From Rhizobium sp. Root274 (lineage in GTDB: Bacteria; Pseudomonadota; Alphaproteobacteria; Rhizobiales; Rhizobiaceae), in contig NZ_LMJE01000007.1 in the NCBI RefSeq assembly GCF_001429245.1, forward strand, positions 897,558 to 961,557: a stretch of 64,000 bases of DNA. The letters are read 5' to 3'. Under the pieces are notes generated by a model. It saw only the letters and a program-made list of their open reading frames with translations. It made no database searches and had not been told where the DNA came from. Positions 10,246-20,566 of this stretch are shown in pieces (within the stretch, counting starts at the first letter, position 1; each line of letters opens with the position of its first letter). The translations under genes were made by a program, and so were the position numbers.

Positions 10246-11685
10246 ATGAAGGTCCTTTCGGTTGCCTCCGAACTCTACCCGCTGATCAAGACAGGGGGCC
10301 TGGCCGACGTGGCCGGCGCCCTGCCCTTGGCGCTCGCTGCCCACGGCGTCGAGACAAAAACCCTGATCCCCGGCTATCCGGCGGTGATGAAGGCGGTGAA
10401 GGCGCCGAAGAAGGTCCACGCGTTCGACAACCTGCTGGACGAGCATGCCACCCTGCTCTCGGTGCGCCACGAGGGTCTGGATATCCTGATCCTCGACTGC
10501 CCCCAGCTCTACGAGCGCTCCGGCGGTCCCTATCTCGATACCCATGGCCGCGATTATCCCGATAACTGGAAGCGTTTTGCAGTTCTCTCCAAGGCTGGCG
10601 CCGAGATCGCGGCCGGCGCACTCCCCGACTTCAAGCCGGACCTCGTGCATGTGCACGACTGGCAGAGCGCTCTGGTGCCGGTCTATATGCGCTATGCCGA
10701 GACGCCTGAGGTGCCGAGCCTCATCACCATCCACAACATCGCCTTCCAGGGCCAGTTCGCCGGCTCGCTCTTTCCCTATCTCGAATTGCCCGACCACGCC
10801 TTTTACGAGGCGCTCGAATATTATGGCACGCTAAGCTACCTGAAGAGCGGCATCATCACCGCGCACGCCGTTTCGACCGTCAGCCCATCCTATGCGGATG
10901 AAATCCTGACGCCCGAATTCGGCATGGGCCTCGAAGGCTTGATCGCAAGCCGCAGCCCCGATCTCTATGGCATCGTCAACGGCATCGACGCCGATGTCTG
11001 GAACCCGGCATCCGACACACTCTTGCCTTCGGGCTATTCCGCCGCAAACCTGAAGAAACGCGCCGGCAACCGCGCCGCCCTCGTCGAACGCTTCGGTCTC
11101 GACACCGGCGATGGCCCGATCTTTGCCGTGGTCTCGCGCCTCACCTGGCAGAAGGGGCTCGACCTGCTGCCCGAGGTTCTGGACGAGATGCTTGCGGGAG
11201 GCGGCAAGCTCGCCATTCTCGGCTCAGGTGACAGCGACATCGAAGCCGCGCTTCAGGGCGCTGCCGCCCACAACCGCGGCCGGGTTGGCATGGTCCTCGG
11301 CTATGACGAGAAACTGTCGCACCTGATGCAGGCGGGCGCCGATGTTATCCTCGTGCCCTCCCGCTTCGAGCCCTGTGGTCTCACCCAGCTTTACGCCCTG
11401 CGCTACGGCTGCATTCCGCTCGTTGCCCGGACCGGCGGTCTGGCCGATACCATCGTCGACGCCAACGAGGCCGCCTTGGCTGCAGGCGTTGCGACCGGCG
11501 TACAATTCGCGCCGGTGACGGCAGACGCGCTCCGCCGCGCCATCCGTCGCACACTGCGCCTCTACAGTGACCAGCGTCTCTGGTCGCAGATGCAGAAGCA
11601 GGGCATGAAGTCCGACGTCTCCTGGAACAGGAGTGCTATTTCCTATGTTGAACTCTACCAACGCCTCGTCTCGAAAGGCCAGTAA
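10246..11685 (+). CDS. glgA: Glycogen synthase (ADP-glucose dependent)
   Basis: 479 residues, GT5 family. It transfers glucose from ADP-glucose to the growing alpha-1,4 chain. The N-terminal [13 protein letters not shown] motif, which binds ADP-glucose, and the C-terminal [17 protein letters not shown] motif of GT5 enzymes are both present. The ATG at 10246 puts the conserved [13 protein letters not shown] at the N-terminus; the open frame reaching back to 10198 overlaps glgC and is not used. It begins 8 bases after glgC and ends 3 bases before pgm, so it is inside the operon. Confidence 0.97.
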   Translation: MKVLSVASELYPLIKTGGLADVAGALPLALAAHGVETKTLIPGYPAVMKAVKAPKKVHAFDNLLDEHATLLSVRHEGLDILILDCPQLYERSGGPYLDTHGRDYPDNWKRFAVLSKAGAEIAAGALPDFKPDLVHVHDWQSALVPVYMRYAETPEVPSLITIHNIAFQGQFAGSLFPYLELPDHAFYEALEYYGTLSYLKSGIITAHAVSTVSPSYADEILTPEFGMGLEGLIASRSPDLYGIVNGIDADVWNPASDTLLPSGYSAANLKKRAGNRAALVERFGLDTGDGPIFAVVSRLTWQKGLDLLPEVLDEMLAGGGKLAILGSGDSDIEAALQGAAAHNRGRVGMVLGYDEKLSHLMQAGADVILVPSRFEPCGLTQLYALRYGCIPLVARTGGLADTIVDANEAALAAGVATGVQFAPVTADALRRAIRRTLRLYSDQRLWSQMQKQGMKSDVSWNRSAISYVELYQRLVSKGQ

Positions 11686-13317
<1,632 letters not shown>

Positions 13318-13347
13318 TCTCACAGAGGCCTGCCTCATGCATCGAAA

Positions 13348-13378
13348 CCCCGGCGTCATCGACACCGGGTTTTTTTTG
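13348..13378 (+). terminator. Terminator after pgm
   Basis: CCCGGCGTC at 13349-13357 pairs with GACACCGGG at 13361-13369 (one mismatch) around an ATC loop, followed by eight T residues. It closes the glgP-pgm unit just before the ars cassette. Confidence 0.85.
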
Positions 13379-13409
13379 TCTGCCACCTGACTCCGATTGA
13401 CTCCCACCT

Positions 13410-13431
13410 CATATCCAATATTCTGGATATG
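13410..13431 (+). promoter_or_regulatory. Probable ArsR operator
   Basis: Perfect inverted repeat with 8-bp arms: CATATCCA at 13410-13417 and TGGATATG at 13424-13431, separated by 6 bases (ATATTC). It lies directly at the arsR start and its last base is the first base of the GTG codon. ArsR/SmtB repressors bind such AT-rich dyads over their own promoters and release on arsenite binding. The pairing is seen directly; the regulator is inferred from position. Confidence 0.65.
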
Positions 13432-13790
13432 TGGATGAAAAATCGACGATCGCGGCACTCGCCGCTTTGGCCCAACCAACCCGCCTGCAGACCTTTCGGC
13501 TGCTGGTGGCGCATGAACCCGATGGTGTGCCCGCCGGCGAGCTCGCCCGCCTGATCGGCGTGCCGCAGAACACCATGTCGGCGCATCTGTCGACACTGTC
13601 GCAAGCCGGCCTGGTGACCGGCGAGCGTCAGAGCCGCTCGATTGTCTACCGTGCCGATCTCGATCGCTTCCGCGCCGTTGCTCTTTACCTGCTCAAGGAT
13701 TGCTGCGGCGGCAATGCCAGCCTCTGCCAGCCGCTGATCGATGATCTCGCCCGCTGCAGCCCGGCGGCCAAAACGGGGCTGCAGCAATGA
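13431..13790 (+). CDS. arsR: ArsR-family arsenic-responsive repressor
   Basis: 119 residues with a winged helix-turn-helix (DNA-recognition region NTMSAHLSTLSQAGLV at about 47-62). Likely arsenite ligands are the C-terminal Cys91, Cys92 and Cys99, with a further Cys109, in the part of the protein used by the Acidithiobacillus-type ArsR and not in the alpha-3 CVC site of the E. coli repressor. The start is GTG at 13431; the nearby ATGs at 13429 and 13435 are out of frame. Its stop overlaps the next start in an ATGA junction. It presumably represses its own operon through the dyad at 13410-13431. Confidence 0.9.
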   Translation: MDEKSTIAALAALAQPTRLQTFRLLVAHEPDGVPAGELARLIGVPQNTMSAHLSTLSQAGLVTGERQSRSIVYRADLDRFRAVALYLLKDCCGGNASLCQPLIDDLARCSPAAKTGLQQ

Positions 13791-14488
13791 CCGATCTGTC
13801 ACGGCGCCTCAGCGCCGAAGCACTCGGCACCGCCCTCCTCGTGGCCACCGTCGTCGGCTCCGGCATCATGGCCGACCGCCTCTCCGACGATGTCGCGATC
13901 TCCCTTCTCGGCAACACGATCCCGACCGGCGCCATCCTCTTCGTGCTGATCACCATTTTGGGGCCGATCTCGGGTGCCCATTTCAACCCGGCCGTGACCC
14001 TCGTCTTTGCCCTGCGCAAGGAACTGGAGGCCTCCTCCGTGCTGCCTTACATGCTTGCCCAGATCCTCGGCGGCATCGCCGGCACGCTGATTGCCCATGC
14101 CATGTTCGACCTTTCGATCTTTCAGGTCTCGGAGACGGTTCGAACGGGATCGGCGCAGTGGACGGCGGAAGCGGTAGCAACCTTCGGCCTGCTCCTGACC
14201 ATTCTCGGCGGCTTGCGCTTCAAGGCAGACGCCATTCCGATGCTGGTCGGTCTCTACATCACGGCCGCCTACTGGTCCACTGCATCCACCTCCTTCGCCA
14301 ATCCGGCAGTCGCCATCGCCCGCAGCCTGACCAACACCTTTGCTGGCATTCGGCCCGCCGACCTCCCCGGATTCATCCTCGCCCAGCTGGCCGGCGCCCT
14401 CATCGCGGCGGCTCTCGCCGCTTGGCTCTTCACCGAGAGCCGCAATCAAATCTCTCCGATCGTCCCCGAAGCAACGGAACGTCCATGA
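13787..14488 (+). CDS. aqpS: Aquaglyceroporin of the ars operon (AqpS-like)
   Basis: 233 residues, major intrinsic protein family, with about six hydrophobic segments and the two half-helix motifs: NPAVT in GAHFNPAVT (about residue 66) and NPAVAIAR near 168. In Sinorhizobium meliloti the AqpS channel in an arsR-aqpS-arsC-arsH operon is known to let arsenite, made internally by ArsC, leave the cell by diffusion, replacing the pump ArsB/Acr3. No arsB or acr3 is present here, which fits that scheme. ATGA overlap joins it to arsR, and another ATGA overlap joins it to arsC. Confidence 0.88.
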   Translation: MTDLSRRLSAEALGTALLVATVVGSGIMADRLSDDVAISLLGNTIPTGAILFVLITILGPISGAHFNPAVTLVFALRKELEASSVLPYMLAQILGGIAGTLIAHAMFDLSIFQVSETVRTGSAQWTAEAVATFGLLLTILGGLRFKADAIPMLVGLYITAAYWSTASTSFANPAVAIARSLTNTFAGIRPADLPGFILAQLAGALIAAALAAWLFTESRNQISPIVPEATERP

Positions 14489-14910
14489 CCGTTACCATCT
14501 ATCACAACCCGGCCTGTGGCACCTCGCGCAACACGCTGGAAATCATCCGCCATGCCGGCATCGAGCCCATCGTCATCGAGTACCTGAAGACACCGCCGAG
14601 CAAGCCCGAACTGGCAAAGATGATCGCCGATGCCGGCCTTTCGGTTCGCCAAGCGATCCGCGAAAAAGGCACGCCCTATGAGGACCTCGGCCTGGCCAAC
14701 CCCGCCCTCTCGGATGACCAGTTGCTCGACGCGATGATCGCGACGCCGATCCTGATCAACCGTCCGCTCGTCGTCACCGAGATCGGCACCCGCCTTTGCC
14801 GGCCTTCCGACCTGGTGCTCGACATCCTGCCGTCTGATGGCTTCACCTCTGCCTTCGTCAAGGAAGACGGCGAGGCCGTGCTCGATGCGGAGGGCAACCG
14901 AATTGTCTGA
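14485..14910 (+). CDS. arsC: Arsenate reductase (glutaredoxin type)
   Basis: 141 residues, Spx/ArsC thioredoxin-fold family. It reduces arsenate to arsenite with glutathione and glutaredoxin. The catalytic Cys11 is in [10 protein letters not shown], and the arginines that bind the oxyanion are in [17 protein letters not shown] and RLCRPSD, matching the E. coli plasmid enzyme pattern. It starts in an ATGA overlap with aqpS. A longer open frame runs upstream to 13741 but only antisense-like low-complexity sequence precedes this ATG. Confidence 0.94.
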   Translation: MTVTIYHNPACGTSRNTLEIIRHAGIEPIVIEYLKTPPSKPELAKMIADAGLSVRQAIREKGTPYEDLGLANPALSDDQLLDAMIATPILINRPLVVTEIGTRLCRPSDLVLDILPSDGFTSAFVKEDGEAVLDAEGNRIV

Positions 14911-15613
14911 TGTGACTATCGACCTCCCCGCCGCCGACCTCGACCACCTGCGCCTGCCGGATCTTGACGCCCTGCGCCGCCCCTTCTCGGCCCACAAGCC
15001 ACGCATCCTGATCCTTTACGGCTCAGTCCGGCAGGTCTCCTACAGTCGCCTGCTGGCGATGGAGGCCAAGCGCCTGCTCGAACATTTCAGCGCCGAAGTG
15101 AAGGTCTTCGATCCCTCCGGCCTGCCCTTGCCCGACGATGCCCCGGTGAGCCACCCCAAGGTGCAGGAACTGCGTGAGCTTTCGGAGTGGTCAGAAGGTC
15201 AGGTCTGGGTCAGCCCCGAGCGTCACGGCACATTGACCGGCATCATGAAGGCGCAGATCGACTGGATACCGCTCTCGATCGGCGCCATCCGCCCGACCCA
15301 GGGCAAGACACTCGCCGTCATGCAGGTCTCAGGCGGTTCGCAGTCGTTCAACGCGGTCAATGCCATGCGCCTGCTCGGCCGCTGGATGCGCATGATCACC
15401 ATCCCGAACCAGTCCTCCGTCGCCAAGGCATATCAGGAGTTCGACGGCGAAGGCCGGATGAAGCCCTCCTCCTATTACGAGCGCGTCGTCGATGTCTGCG
15501 AGGAACTGGTAAAGTTTACCCTCCTTACACGCGACATCTCCGGCTACCTCACCGATCGCTACAGCGAACGCAAGGAAGCGGCCGTTAAGGGTGTGAACCT
15601 GAAGGCGATGTAA
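14903..15613 (+). CDS. arsH: ArsH NADPH-dependent FMN reductase / organoarsenical oxidase
   Basis: 236 residues, flavodoxin-like NADPH:FMN oxidoreductase. ArsH proteins oxidise trivalent methyl- and aryl-arsenicals and protect against them. The FMN phosphate loop is [12 protein letters not shown]; the strongly conserved [18 protein letters not shown] and [15 protein letters not shown] blocks are present. Start choice: TTG at 14903 has GGAGGG 8 bases upstream, inside arsC; the in-frame ATG at 14885 is an alternative giving six more residues. It overlaps arsC by 8 bases and is the last gene of the cassette. Confidence 0.92.
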   Translation: MSDVTIDLPAADLDHLRLPDLDALRRPFSAHKPRILILYGSVRQVSYSRLLAMEAKRLLEHFSAEVKVFDPSGLPLPDDAPVSHPKVQELRELSEWSEGQVWVSPERHGTLTGIMKAQIDWIPLSIGAIRPTQGKTLAVMQVSGGSQSFNAVNAMRLLGRWMRMITIPNQSSVAKAYQEFDGEGRMKPSSYYERVVDVCEELVKFTLLTRDISGYLTDRYSERKEAAVKGVNLKAM

Positions 15614-15693
15614 GCGCAACCGCTCTGGTCGGCAGCCGTCCGCCTGCTATTGTTCCCTGAGGCGAGAGAATCAACCCGACCGCGAGGCGAGAC

Positions 15694-17652
15694 ATGACGG
15701 AAACGATGCTCGGAGCGATCCTCGGCAAGACCGGAGCCGATTTCCGCCTCTGGTCGCACCATGCACGTCTCGTCGAGCTCTGCCTCTTCGACGAACGCGG
15801 TGAGACCGAACTCGCCCGTCTATCGATGACGCGCGGCGAAGGCGATGTGCACCATGTCTTCGCCTCGGGCATCAAGGAAGGCGCCCGCTACGGCTTTCGC
15901 ATCCAGGGCCCTTATAATCCTTCCGAGGGCCATTGGCACGATCCATCCAAGCTCCTCGTCGATCCCTATGCCACCGAACTCGACCGGCCCTTCGTCTATG
16001 ATGTCAGGCTTGGCCAATTCGGCACCGACACCGCCGACCTGATGCCGAAGACGATCCTCAAGGCCCACAAGCCGCTCAAACCCATGATGCCGCTCGGCGA
16101 CCGCGCCGGCTTTATCTACGAGGTCAATGTCAAGGCGTTGACCATGCTGCATCCGGATGTGCCGGAAGCGCAGCGCGGCACGCTCGCCGCACTTGCCCAC
16201 CCCGCCATCTTGGCCCACCTGCGCCGCATCGGCGTCGACATGGTCGAACTGATGCCGATAACCGCCTGGATCGACGAACGCCACCTGCCTCCACTCGGCC
16301 TCACCAACAGCTGGGGCTACAATCCTGTGGCGATGATGGCGCTCGATCCGCGCCTTGTGCCCGGCGGGGTGAAGGAACTGCGTGACACGGTCGCAGCGCT
16401 CCACGCCGAAGGCATCGGCGTCATCCTCGACCTCGTCTTCAACCATTCCGGCGAAAGCGATGTCTTGGGCACCACGCTTTCCATGCGCGGCATCGACAAC
16501 CGATCCCTCTTCCGTCATGTGGCGGATGATCCCGGCACTCTGGTCAACGACACTGGCTGCGGCAACACGCTGGCCTGCGATCATCCTTTCGTGCGGCAAC
16601 TGATCGTCGACACACTCCGCCACTTTGTGCTCGCAGCCGGTGTCGATGGTTTCCGCTTCGACCTCGCCCCGATCATGGGCCGCCACTGGGACGGCTTCCA
16701 TCAGGATGCGCCGACGCTGAAGGCCATCCTCGAAGACGAGGTGCTGGAAGACCGCATCCTGATTGCCGAACCCTGGGACATCGGCCCTGGTGGTTACCAG
16801 CTCGGCCGCTTCCCACCCGCCTTTCTCGAATGGAACGACCGCGCCCGCGACACCTTCCGCCGCCACTGGCGCGGCGATGCCGGGACGACGGGGGATCTTG
16901 CAACCGCGCTTGCCGGCTCTGCCGATCTCTTCGCCTATGACGGCCACGGCCAGACCCGCAGCGTCAACTTCATCGCCGCCCATGACGGCTTCTCGCTCTA
17001 CGACCTCGTCTCCTTCGAGCACAAACATAACGAGGCGAATGGCGAGCAAAACCGCGACGGCCACAACGAGAACCATTCCTGGAACAACGGCGTCGAGGGT
17101 GAAACATTCGACAAGGCGATCGTGAAGAAGCGCCGACAGGATGTCGAAGCGCTACTCTCGACCCTTTTCGCCAGCCGCGGCGCGATCATGCTGACAGCAG
17201 GCGACGAGTTCGGCCGCACACAACATGGCAACAACAATGCCTATTGCCAGGACAATGCCCTCACCTGGCTCGACTGGTCGAAAGCGGATGAGGAACTCAT
17301 CGAGACTACCGCCCGCCTTGCCGCCATGCGACAGCGTTTCTCCTGTTTCATGGATACGAGTGTGCTGACCGGCGACGGCGATGTCAGCTGGCTCAACACC
17401 GGCGGCCTGCCCATGACGGTCGCCGACTGGGAAACGCCCGACCTCGGCGCCTTTGCCATGGTGGTCGCTGCCATCGATCGCGAGACAGGCAAGGACTGCC
17501 GCGTCGCCGTGCTGATCAACCGCTCAGCGGAACCGGCGGATTTCCTGTTGCCGGCTGTAGAAAAGCGCAAATGGCGCCGTATGGAGACTGGACGAAGTGC
17601 TGCCAAGGCCAATGTGAAGCCCCGGACGGTGGATTTCTGGGTCGAGAGCTAG
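15694..17652 (+). CDS. glgX: Glycogen debranching enzyme (isoamylase type)
   Basis: 652 residues, GH13. It hydrolyses alpha-1,6 branches on phosphorylase limit dextrin. An N-terminal CBM48-like domain precedes the barrel. Catalytic regions are visible: nucleophile Asp in GVDGFRFDLAP, acid/base Glu in LIAEPWDIG, and the third Asp in IAAHDGFSLYD. Its normal partners glgP to pgm lie upstream, but the ars cassette separates them, so glgX must have its own promoter in the 80 bases after arsH or depend on ars read-through. A GAGGCGAG ribosome site sits before the ATG. Confidence 0.95.
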   Translation: MTETMLGAILGKTGADFRLWSHHARLVELCLFDERGETELARLSMTRGEGDVHHVFASGIKEGARYGFRIQGPYNPSEGHWHDPSKLLVDPYATELDRPFVYDVRLGQFGTDTADLMPKTILKAHKPLKPMMPLGDRAGFIYEVNVKALTMLHPDVPEAQRGTLAALAHPAILAHLRRIGVDMVELMPITAWIDERHLPPLGLTNSWGYNPVAMMALDPRLVPGGVKELRDTVAALHAEGIGVILDLVFNHSGESDVLGTTLSMRGIDNRSLFRHVADDPGTLVNDTGCGNTLACDHPFVRQLIVDTLRHFVLAAGVDGFRFDLAPIMGRHWDGFHQDAPTLKAILEDEVLEDRILIAEPWDIGPGGYQLGRFPPAFLEWNDRARDTFRRHWRGDAGTTGDLATALAGSADLFAYDGHGQTRSVNFIAAHDGFSLYDLVSFEHKHNEANGEQNRDGHNENHSWNNGVEGETFDKAIVKKRRQDVEALLSTLFASRGAIMLTAGDEFGRTQHGNNNAYCQDNALTWLDWSKADEELIETTARLAAMRQRFSCFMDTSVLTGDGDVSWLNTGGLPMTVADWETPDLGAFAMVVAAIDRETGKDCRVAVLINRSAEPADFLLPAVEKRKWRRMETGRSAAKANVKPRTVDFWVES

Positions 17653-17741
17653 AATTCTCGCCGATCTGTGACCAGACCCTATTCCGCCTGACACCAAGCG
17701 GCTGTAGCTTGCGGGAATTATTGAAGGATTGGGTTCTTTTC

Positions 17742-18230
17742 ATGCCGCAAGAGATTTCGCTCAAGGACGTGCAGGGCCTCATTGGTACCGTGGTTGGGGT
17801 TTCCGACTGGATCACCGTCGACCAACCGATGATCGACGCCTTTGCCGGCGCCACCATGGACCATCAGTTCATCCACACCGATCCGGTGCGCGCTGCTGCC
17901 GAGACGCCCTTCGGCGGGACCATTGCCCATGGGTTCCTGACGCTCTCGCTGCTTTCGGCGATGAACTACAACTGCCTGCCGAAGATCATCGAGCAGACCA
18001 TGGGTATCAATTACGGGTTCGAGAAAGTCCGCTTCATGTCGCCGGTGAAGACCGGCAAGCGCATTCGCGGCTCGTTCAAGCTCGCCGAAGCCCGCTTTCG
18101 CGGCGCCGGCATGCTGATGAACACCTATGAGGTGACGGTCGAGATAGAGGACGAACGCAAGCCGGCGCTGACTGCCGACTGGATCACCATCTCGCAGTTC
18201 GATCCGAAGGACCGGCCGGAAGGCGTCTGA
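17742..18230 (+). CDS. MaoC family dehydratase (NodN-like)
   Basis: 162 residues, hot-dog fold. MaoC/NodN-like proteins hydrate or dehydrate acyl-CoA intermediates. The catalytic pair is likely Asp and His in MDHQFIHTDP, followed by GGTIAHGFLTLSLLS, the conserved hydratase helix. The ATG at 17742 gives the family length; upstream open frame to 17571 overlaps glgX and is not used. It follows glgX by 89 bases. The acyl substrate cannot be told. Confidence 0.87.
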   Translation: MPQEISLKDVQGLIGTVVGVSDWITVDQPMIDAFAGATMDHQFIHTDPVRAAAETPFGGTIAHGFLTLSLLSAMNYNCLPKIIEQTMGINYGFEKVRFMSPVKTGKRIRGSFKLAEARFRGAGMLMNTYEVTVEIEDERKPALTADWITISQFDPKDRPEGV

Positions 18231-18250
18231 CACGAAAGGCGCTTTAGACC

Positions 18251-19318
18251 ATGACCGACGACCGCAGCGAACTGATCCGCCAGAGTTTCCTCCGCCAAGC
18301 CAAGGCCTGCGCCGATCTCGGCTCGCCTTTCACCGCGCGGCTGTGCACACTGGCGGCCGAACGGCTGACCGATAGGACGCCCGTCGGTGCAACGGTCCTC
18401 GCTTGGCCGGGCAACCCTGACGGCACCGGCGATGCGCTGGCGCTGCGGCTTGCAGGCACGCTGCATGCTCTGGTCAGATCCGGCCAGGATCCCGCACTCG
18501 CGGAAACCTATCCGCCGCATGCAGTCGATGACGACACACTCTGGTCCGCTGTCGAGGCCGCCCTGCGGCGCGACGCGGCCTTCATTCTCGACCGCCTGAA
18601 ATCCGCCCCGCAGACCAACGAGGTGCGCCGCTCATCAGCACTCCTTCCAGGCTTCCTGACAATTGCGGCACTGACCGGAAAGCCGCTGATCCTCTCGGAA
18701 GTCGGCGCGAGCGCCGGGCTGAACCTGCAATGGGACCGCTACAGCTACCAACTCGGGGAGTTCCGTTGGGGCAATGCATCGCCGGTGACCCTCGCCCCGC
18801 ATTGGCGCGGCCCACAGCCACCCGAGGCTGAAATCAAGGTCACCGAACGGGCCGGCTGCGACCTGAACCCGCTCGACCCATCGTCAGAAGATGACCGCCT
18901 GCGGCTCTTCTCCTATATCTGGGCCGACCAGCAGGACCGCCTCGACCGCACGGCAGCAGCGCTAGAAATCGCGACCGAAAGCGGCCTGAAAGTGGAAAAA
19001 GCCGACGCCATCGACTGGTTGCACAAGCGTCTGGCAACGCCGCGTCCCGGCGTGGCGCATGTCATCTACCACACCATCGCCTGGCAATATCTGCCACCCG
19101 CGTTGAAAGCCGAGGGTGAAGCACTGATCGCAGGAGCCGGCAGTCGTGCGACGGAAGCCGCACCGCTCGCTCGCCTGCAGCTGGAGGCGGACGGCAAACC
19201 GGAAGGAGCGGCACTCCTGCTCACGCTTTGGCCGACGGGCGAGACCCGTGAGATTGGCCGGGCGGATTTTCATGGGCGGTGGGTGAAGTGGGTTGGGTGG
19301 GAAGGTTCAGCTGCTTGA
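18251..19318 (+). CDS. DUF2332 domain-containing protein
   Basis: 355 residues covering a whole DUF2332 domain, with the typical LSEVGASAGLNLQWDRY and AHVIYHTIAWQYLP stretches. The GASAGLNL piece resembles a nucleotide- or SAM-binding loop, so a methyltransferase-like fold is possible, but function is unknown. It begins 20 bases after the MaoC gene and may be co-transcribed. Its last 12 bases overlap the end of the convergent ParE-like frame. Confidence 0.8.
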   Translation: MTDDRSELIRQSFLRQAKACADLGSPFTARLCTLAAERLTDRTPVGATVLAWPGNPDGTGDALALRLAGTLHALVRSGQDPALAETYPPHAVDDDTLWSAVEAALRRDAAFILDRLKSAPQTNEVRRSSALLPGFLTIAALTGKPLILSEVGASAGLNLQWDRYSYQLGEFRWGNASPVTLAPHWRGPQPPEAEIKVTERAGCDLNPLDPSSEDDRLRLFSYIWADQQDRLDRTAAALEIATESGLKVEKADAIDWLHKRLATPRPGVAHVIYHTIAWQYLPPALKAEGEALIAGAGSRATEAAPLARLQLEADGKPEGAALLLTLWPTGETREIGRADFHGRWVKWVGWEGSAA

Positions 19319-19609
19319 GTTGAGCAGAGCGGTATAGTTCCGCCGTCCGTAGAAGATGTTGGTGATCACGACGTCGCCAGCATCAACGAGATAGAGCACA
19401 ACCGCACTAAGCTCGAACGGAACCATGCGTAGACCCGGCGCCAAGTCCTCCCTAGAAACTCCGCCATAAGGAGCGTCACCTATCCGCTCATAGCGCGAGC
19501 GGATGCGTCCAACATATCGCCTCGCAGTCTCTGACGACTGACTTAACGACAGTACAAATCCGAAAATCTCTCGTAGGTCGTTCAGGGCCTCTGGGCGGAA
19601 GCGAACCTT
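19307..19609 (-). pseudogene. ParE/RelE-type toxin reading frame without a recognisable start codon
   Basis: On the minus strand, an uninterrupted frame of 100 codons follows the antitoxin gene and ends with TGA at 19307-19309. It reads KVRFRPEALNDLREI near the start and RMVPFELSAVVLYLV and VVITNIFYGRRNY near the end, a good match to ParE/RelE toxins. The expected start region is GCT AAG GTT CGC (AKVR), overlapping the antitoxin TAA, but no ATG, GTG, TTG or CTG stands in frame between the upstream in-frame stop and codon 9 (a CTG). The codon where an initial ATG would be expected reads CGC. It may be a start-codon mutant, or may initiate non-canonically. For this reason I call it a probable pseudogene. 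Confidence 0.65.
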
Positions 19610-19877
19610 AGCGCGCCGCGCGTCCCGACACCGGTCGCGGTTCGGCCATCATCTCGTCAAGCGCAGCATCGACCTCTTCAATGCTGAGGCTCGGACGAGG
19701 ATCATCGATCGAGCGGCGCACCCGCAGACGGATGGCTTCAAGCTGTTCAGCGTGCTCATCCGTTTCTCTATGCCAGGCCTCGATCGCGGCAAGCACAGCC
19801 TCATCCGCAGACGCAAAACCGCCGATCTCAACAAGGTCGTCCACGGCCTTCAGAGTCTCATTTCCCAAGGATTTCAT
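19608..19877 (-). CDS. ParD-like antitoxin (ribbon-helix-helix)
   Basis: 89 residues beginning at the ATG at 19877, which has GGAGG 9 bases upstream; the longer frame to 19934 has no such site. The N-terminal half (MKSLGNETLKAVDDLVEIG, FASADEAVLAAIEAW) is a ribbon-helix-helix DNA-binding unit of the ParD type, and the acidic C-terminal tail would wrap the toxin. It would repress its own promoter and neutralise a ParE toxin; the toxin frame directly downstream appears to lack a start codon, so the antitoxin may now be an orphan. Confidence 0.8.
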   Translation of the reverse strand: MKSLGNETLKAVDDLVEIGGFASADEAVLAAIEAWHRETDEHAEQLEAIRLRVRRSIDDPRPSLSIEEVDAALDEMMAEPRPVSGRAAR

Positions 19878-20011
19878 CGTATTTGACCTCCTTGCTCTGG
19901 TGTGTCCGTTCGCACCATACCATGAGGACCACACCGCAGCGAAAGCAGCACCCGAACGCGAAAAGGCCGGGTCACCCCGGCCTCCTCAAATCCGGTGAAA
20001 CACCCCGCCCC

Positions 20012-20566
20012 TCAGAGCGAGGCATCTTCCGCGCCCTCGGCGAGCATGCCGAACGCATACTCCGCGAACGACCGCCAGCATTCGATCCGGAACGTCTCTT
20101 CTTCGACGCGGTAGAGGATGATCTCGATCTTGCCGAACACCGAGCGGGTGACAGCACCAACCGGAAAAGCAGCCAGCGACAGGTCAAGCGGGGAGGCGCT
20201 GTTGATCGTACCGGCGGCAGCAGGTCCCGAGACGATGATCGCCGTGTTGCGGTGAGAGATATCGGTCGCCGAATGGAGGACGCCGGACGCGGCGCAATCG
20301 GCCATCAGGTCGCTGCCCGTCTCGTCGATCAACAGCCACTCATCCGGCCCCAGCCAGAAGGCAGTCCTGCCCTTGGTGGCGGCGGATGTCTTCGGCTTCG
20401 TCGGAAGCTTGACGCCGAGCGACTTGGAGAGCCCCGCCACGGCATCGGCTCCGGCCCGAAGCGAAACGCGGCTGGCGGGAAGCGCCGGCGTGAGGCGCAC
20501 CTTGGCGCTGCCGCCGTGGAAGCCGGCGATAACGGTCTTGCGCTCTGCAACAGACATATCAGCCAT
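20012..20566 (-). CDS. soxG: Sarcosine oxidase subunit gamma
   Basis: 184 residues, family of the gamma subunit of heterotetrameric sarcosine oxidase, with the GPDEWLLIDE and SATDISHRN motifs that are related to the folate-binding fold of the alpha subunit C-terminus. The start chosen is the ATG at 20566, which has GGAAGGAGG 8 bases upstream and overlaps the soxA stop by 8 bases; the upstream ATG at 20590 is less likely. Last gene of soxBDAG. Confidence 0.92.
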   Translation of the reverse strand: MADMSVAERKTVIAGFHGGSAKVRLTPALPASRVSLRAGADAVAGLSKSLGVKLPTKPKTSAATKGRTAFWLGPDEWLLIDETGSDLMADCAASGVLHSATDISHRNTAIIVSGPAAAGTINSASPLDLSLAAFPVGAVTRSVFGKIEIILYRVEEETFRIECWRSFAEYAFGMLAEGAEDASL

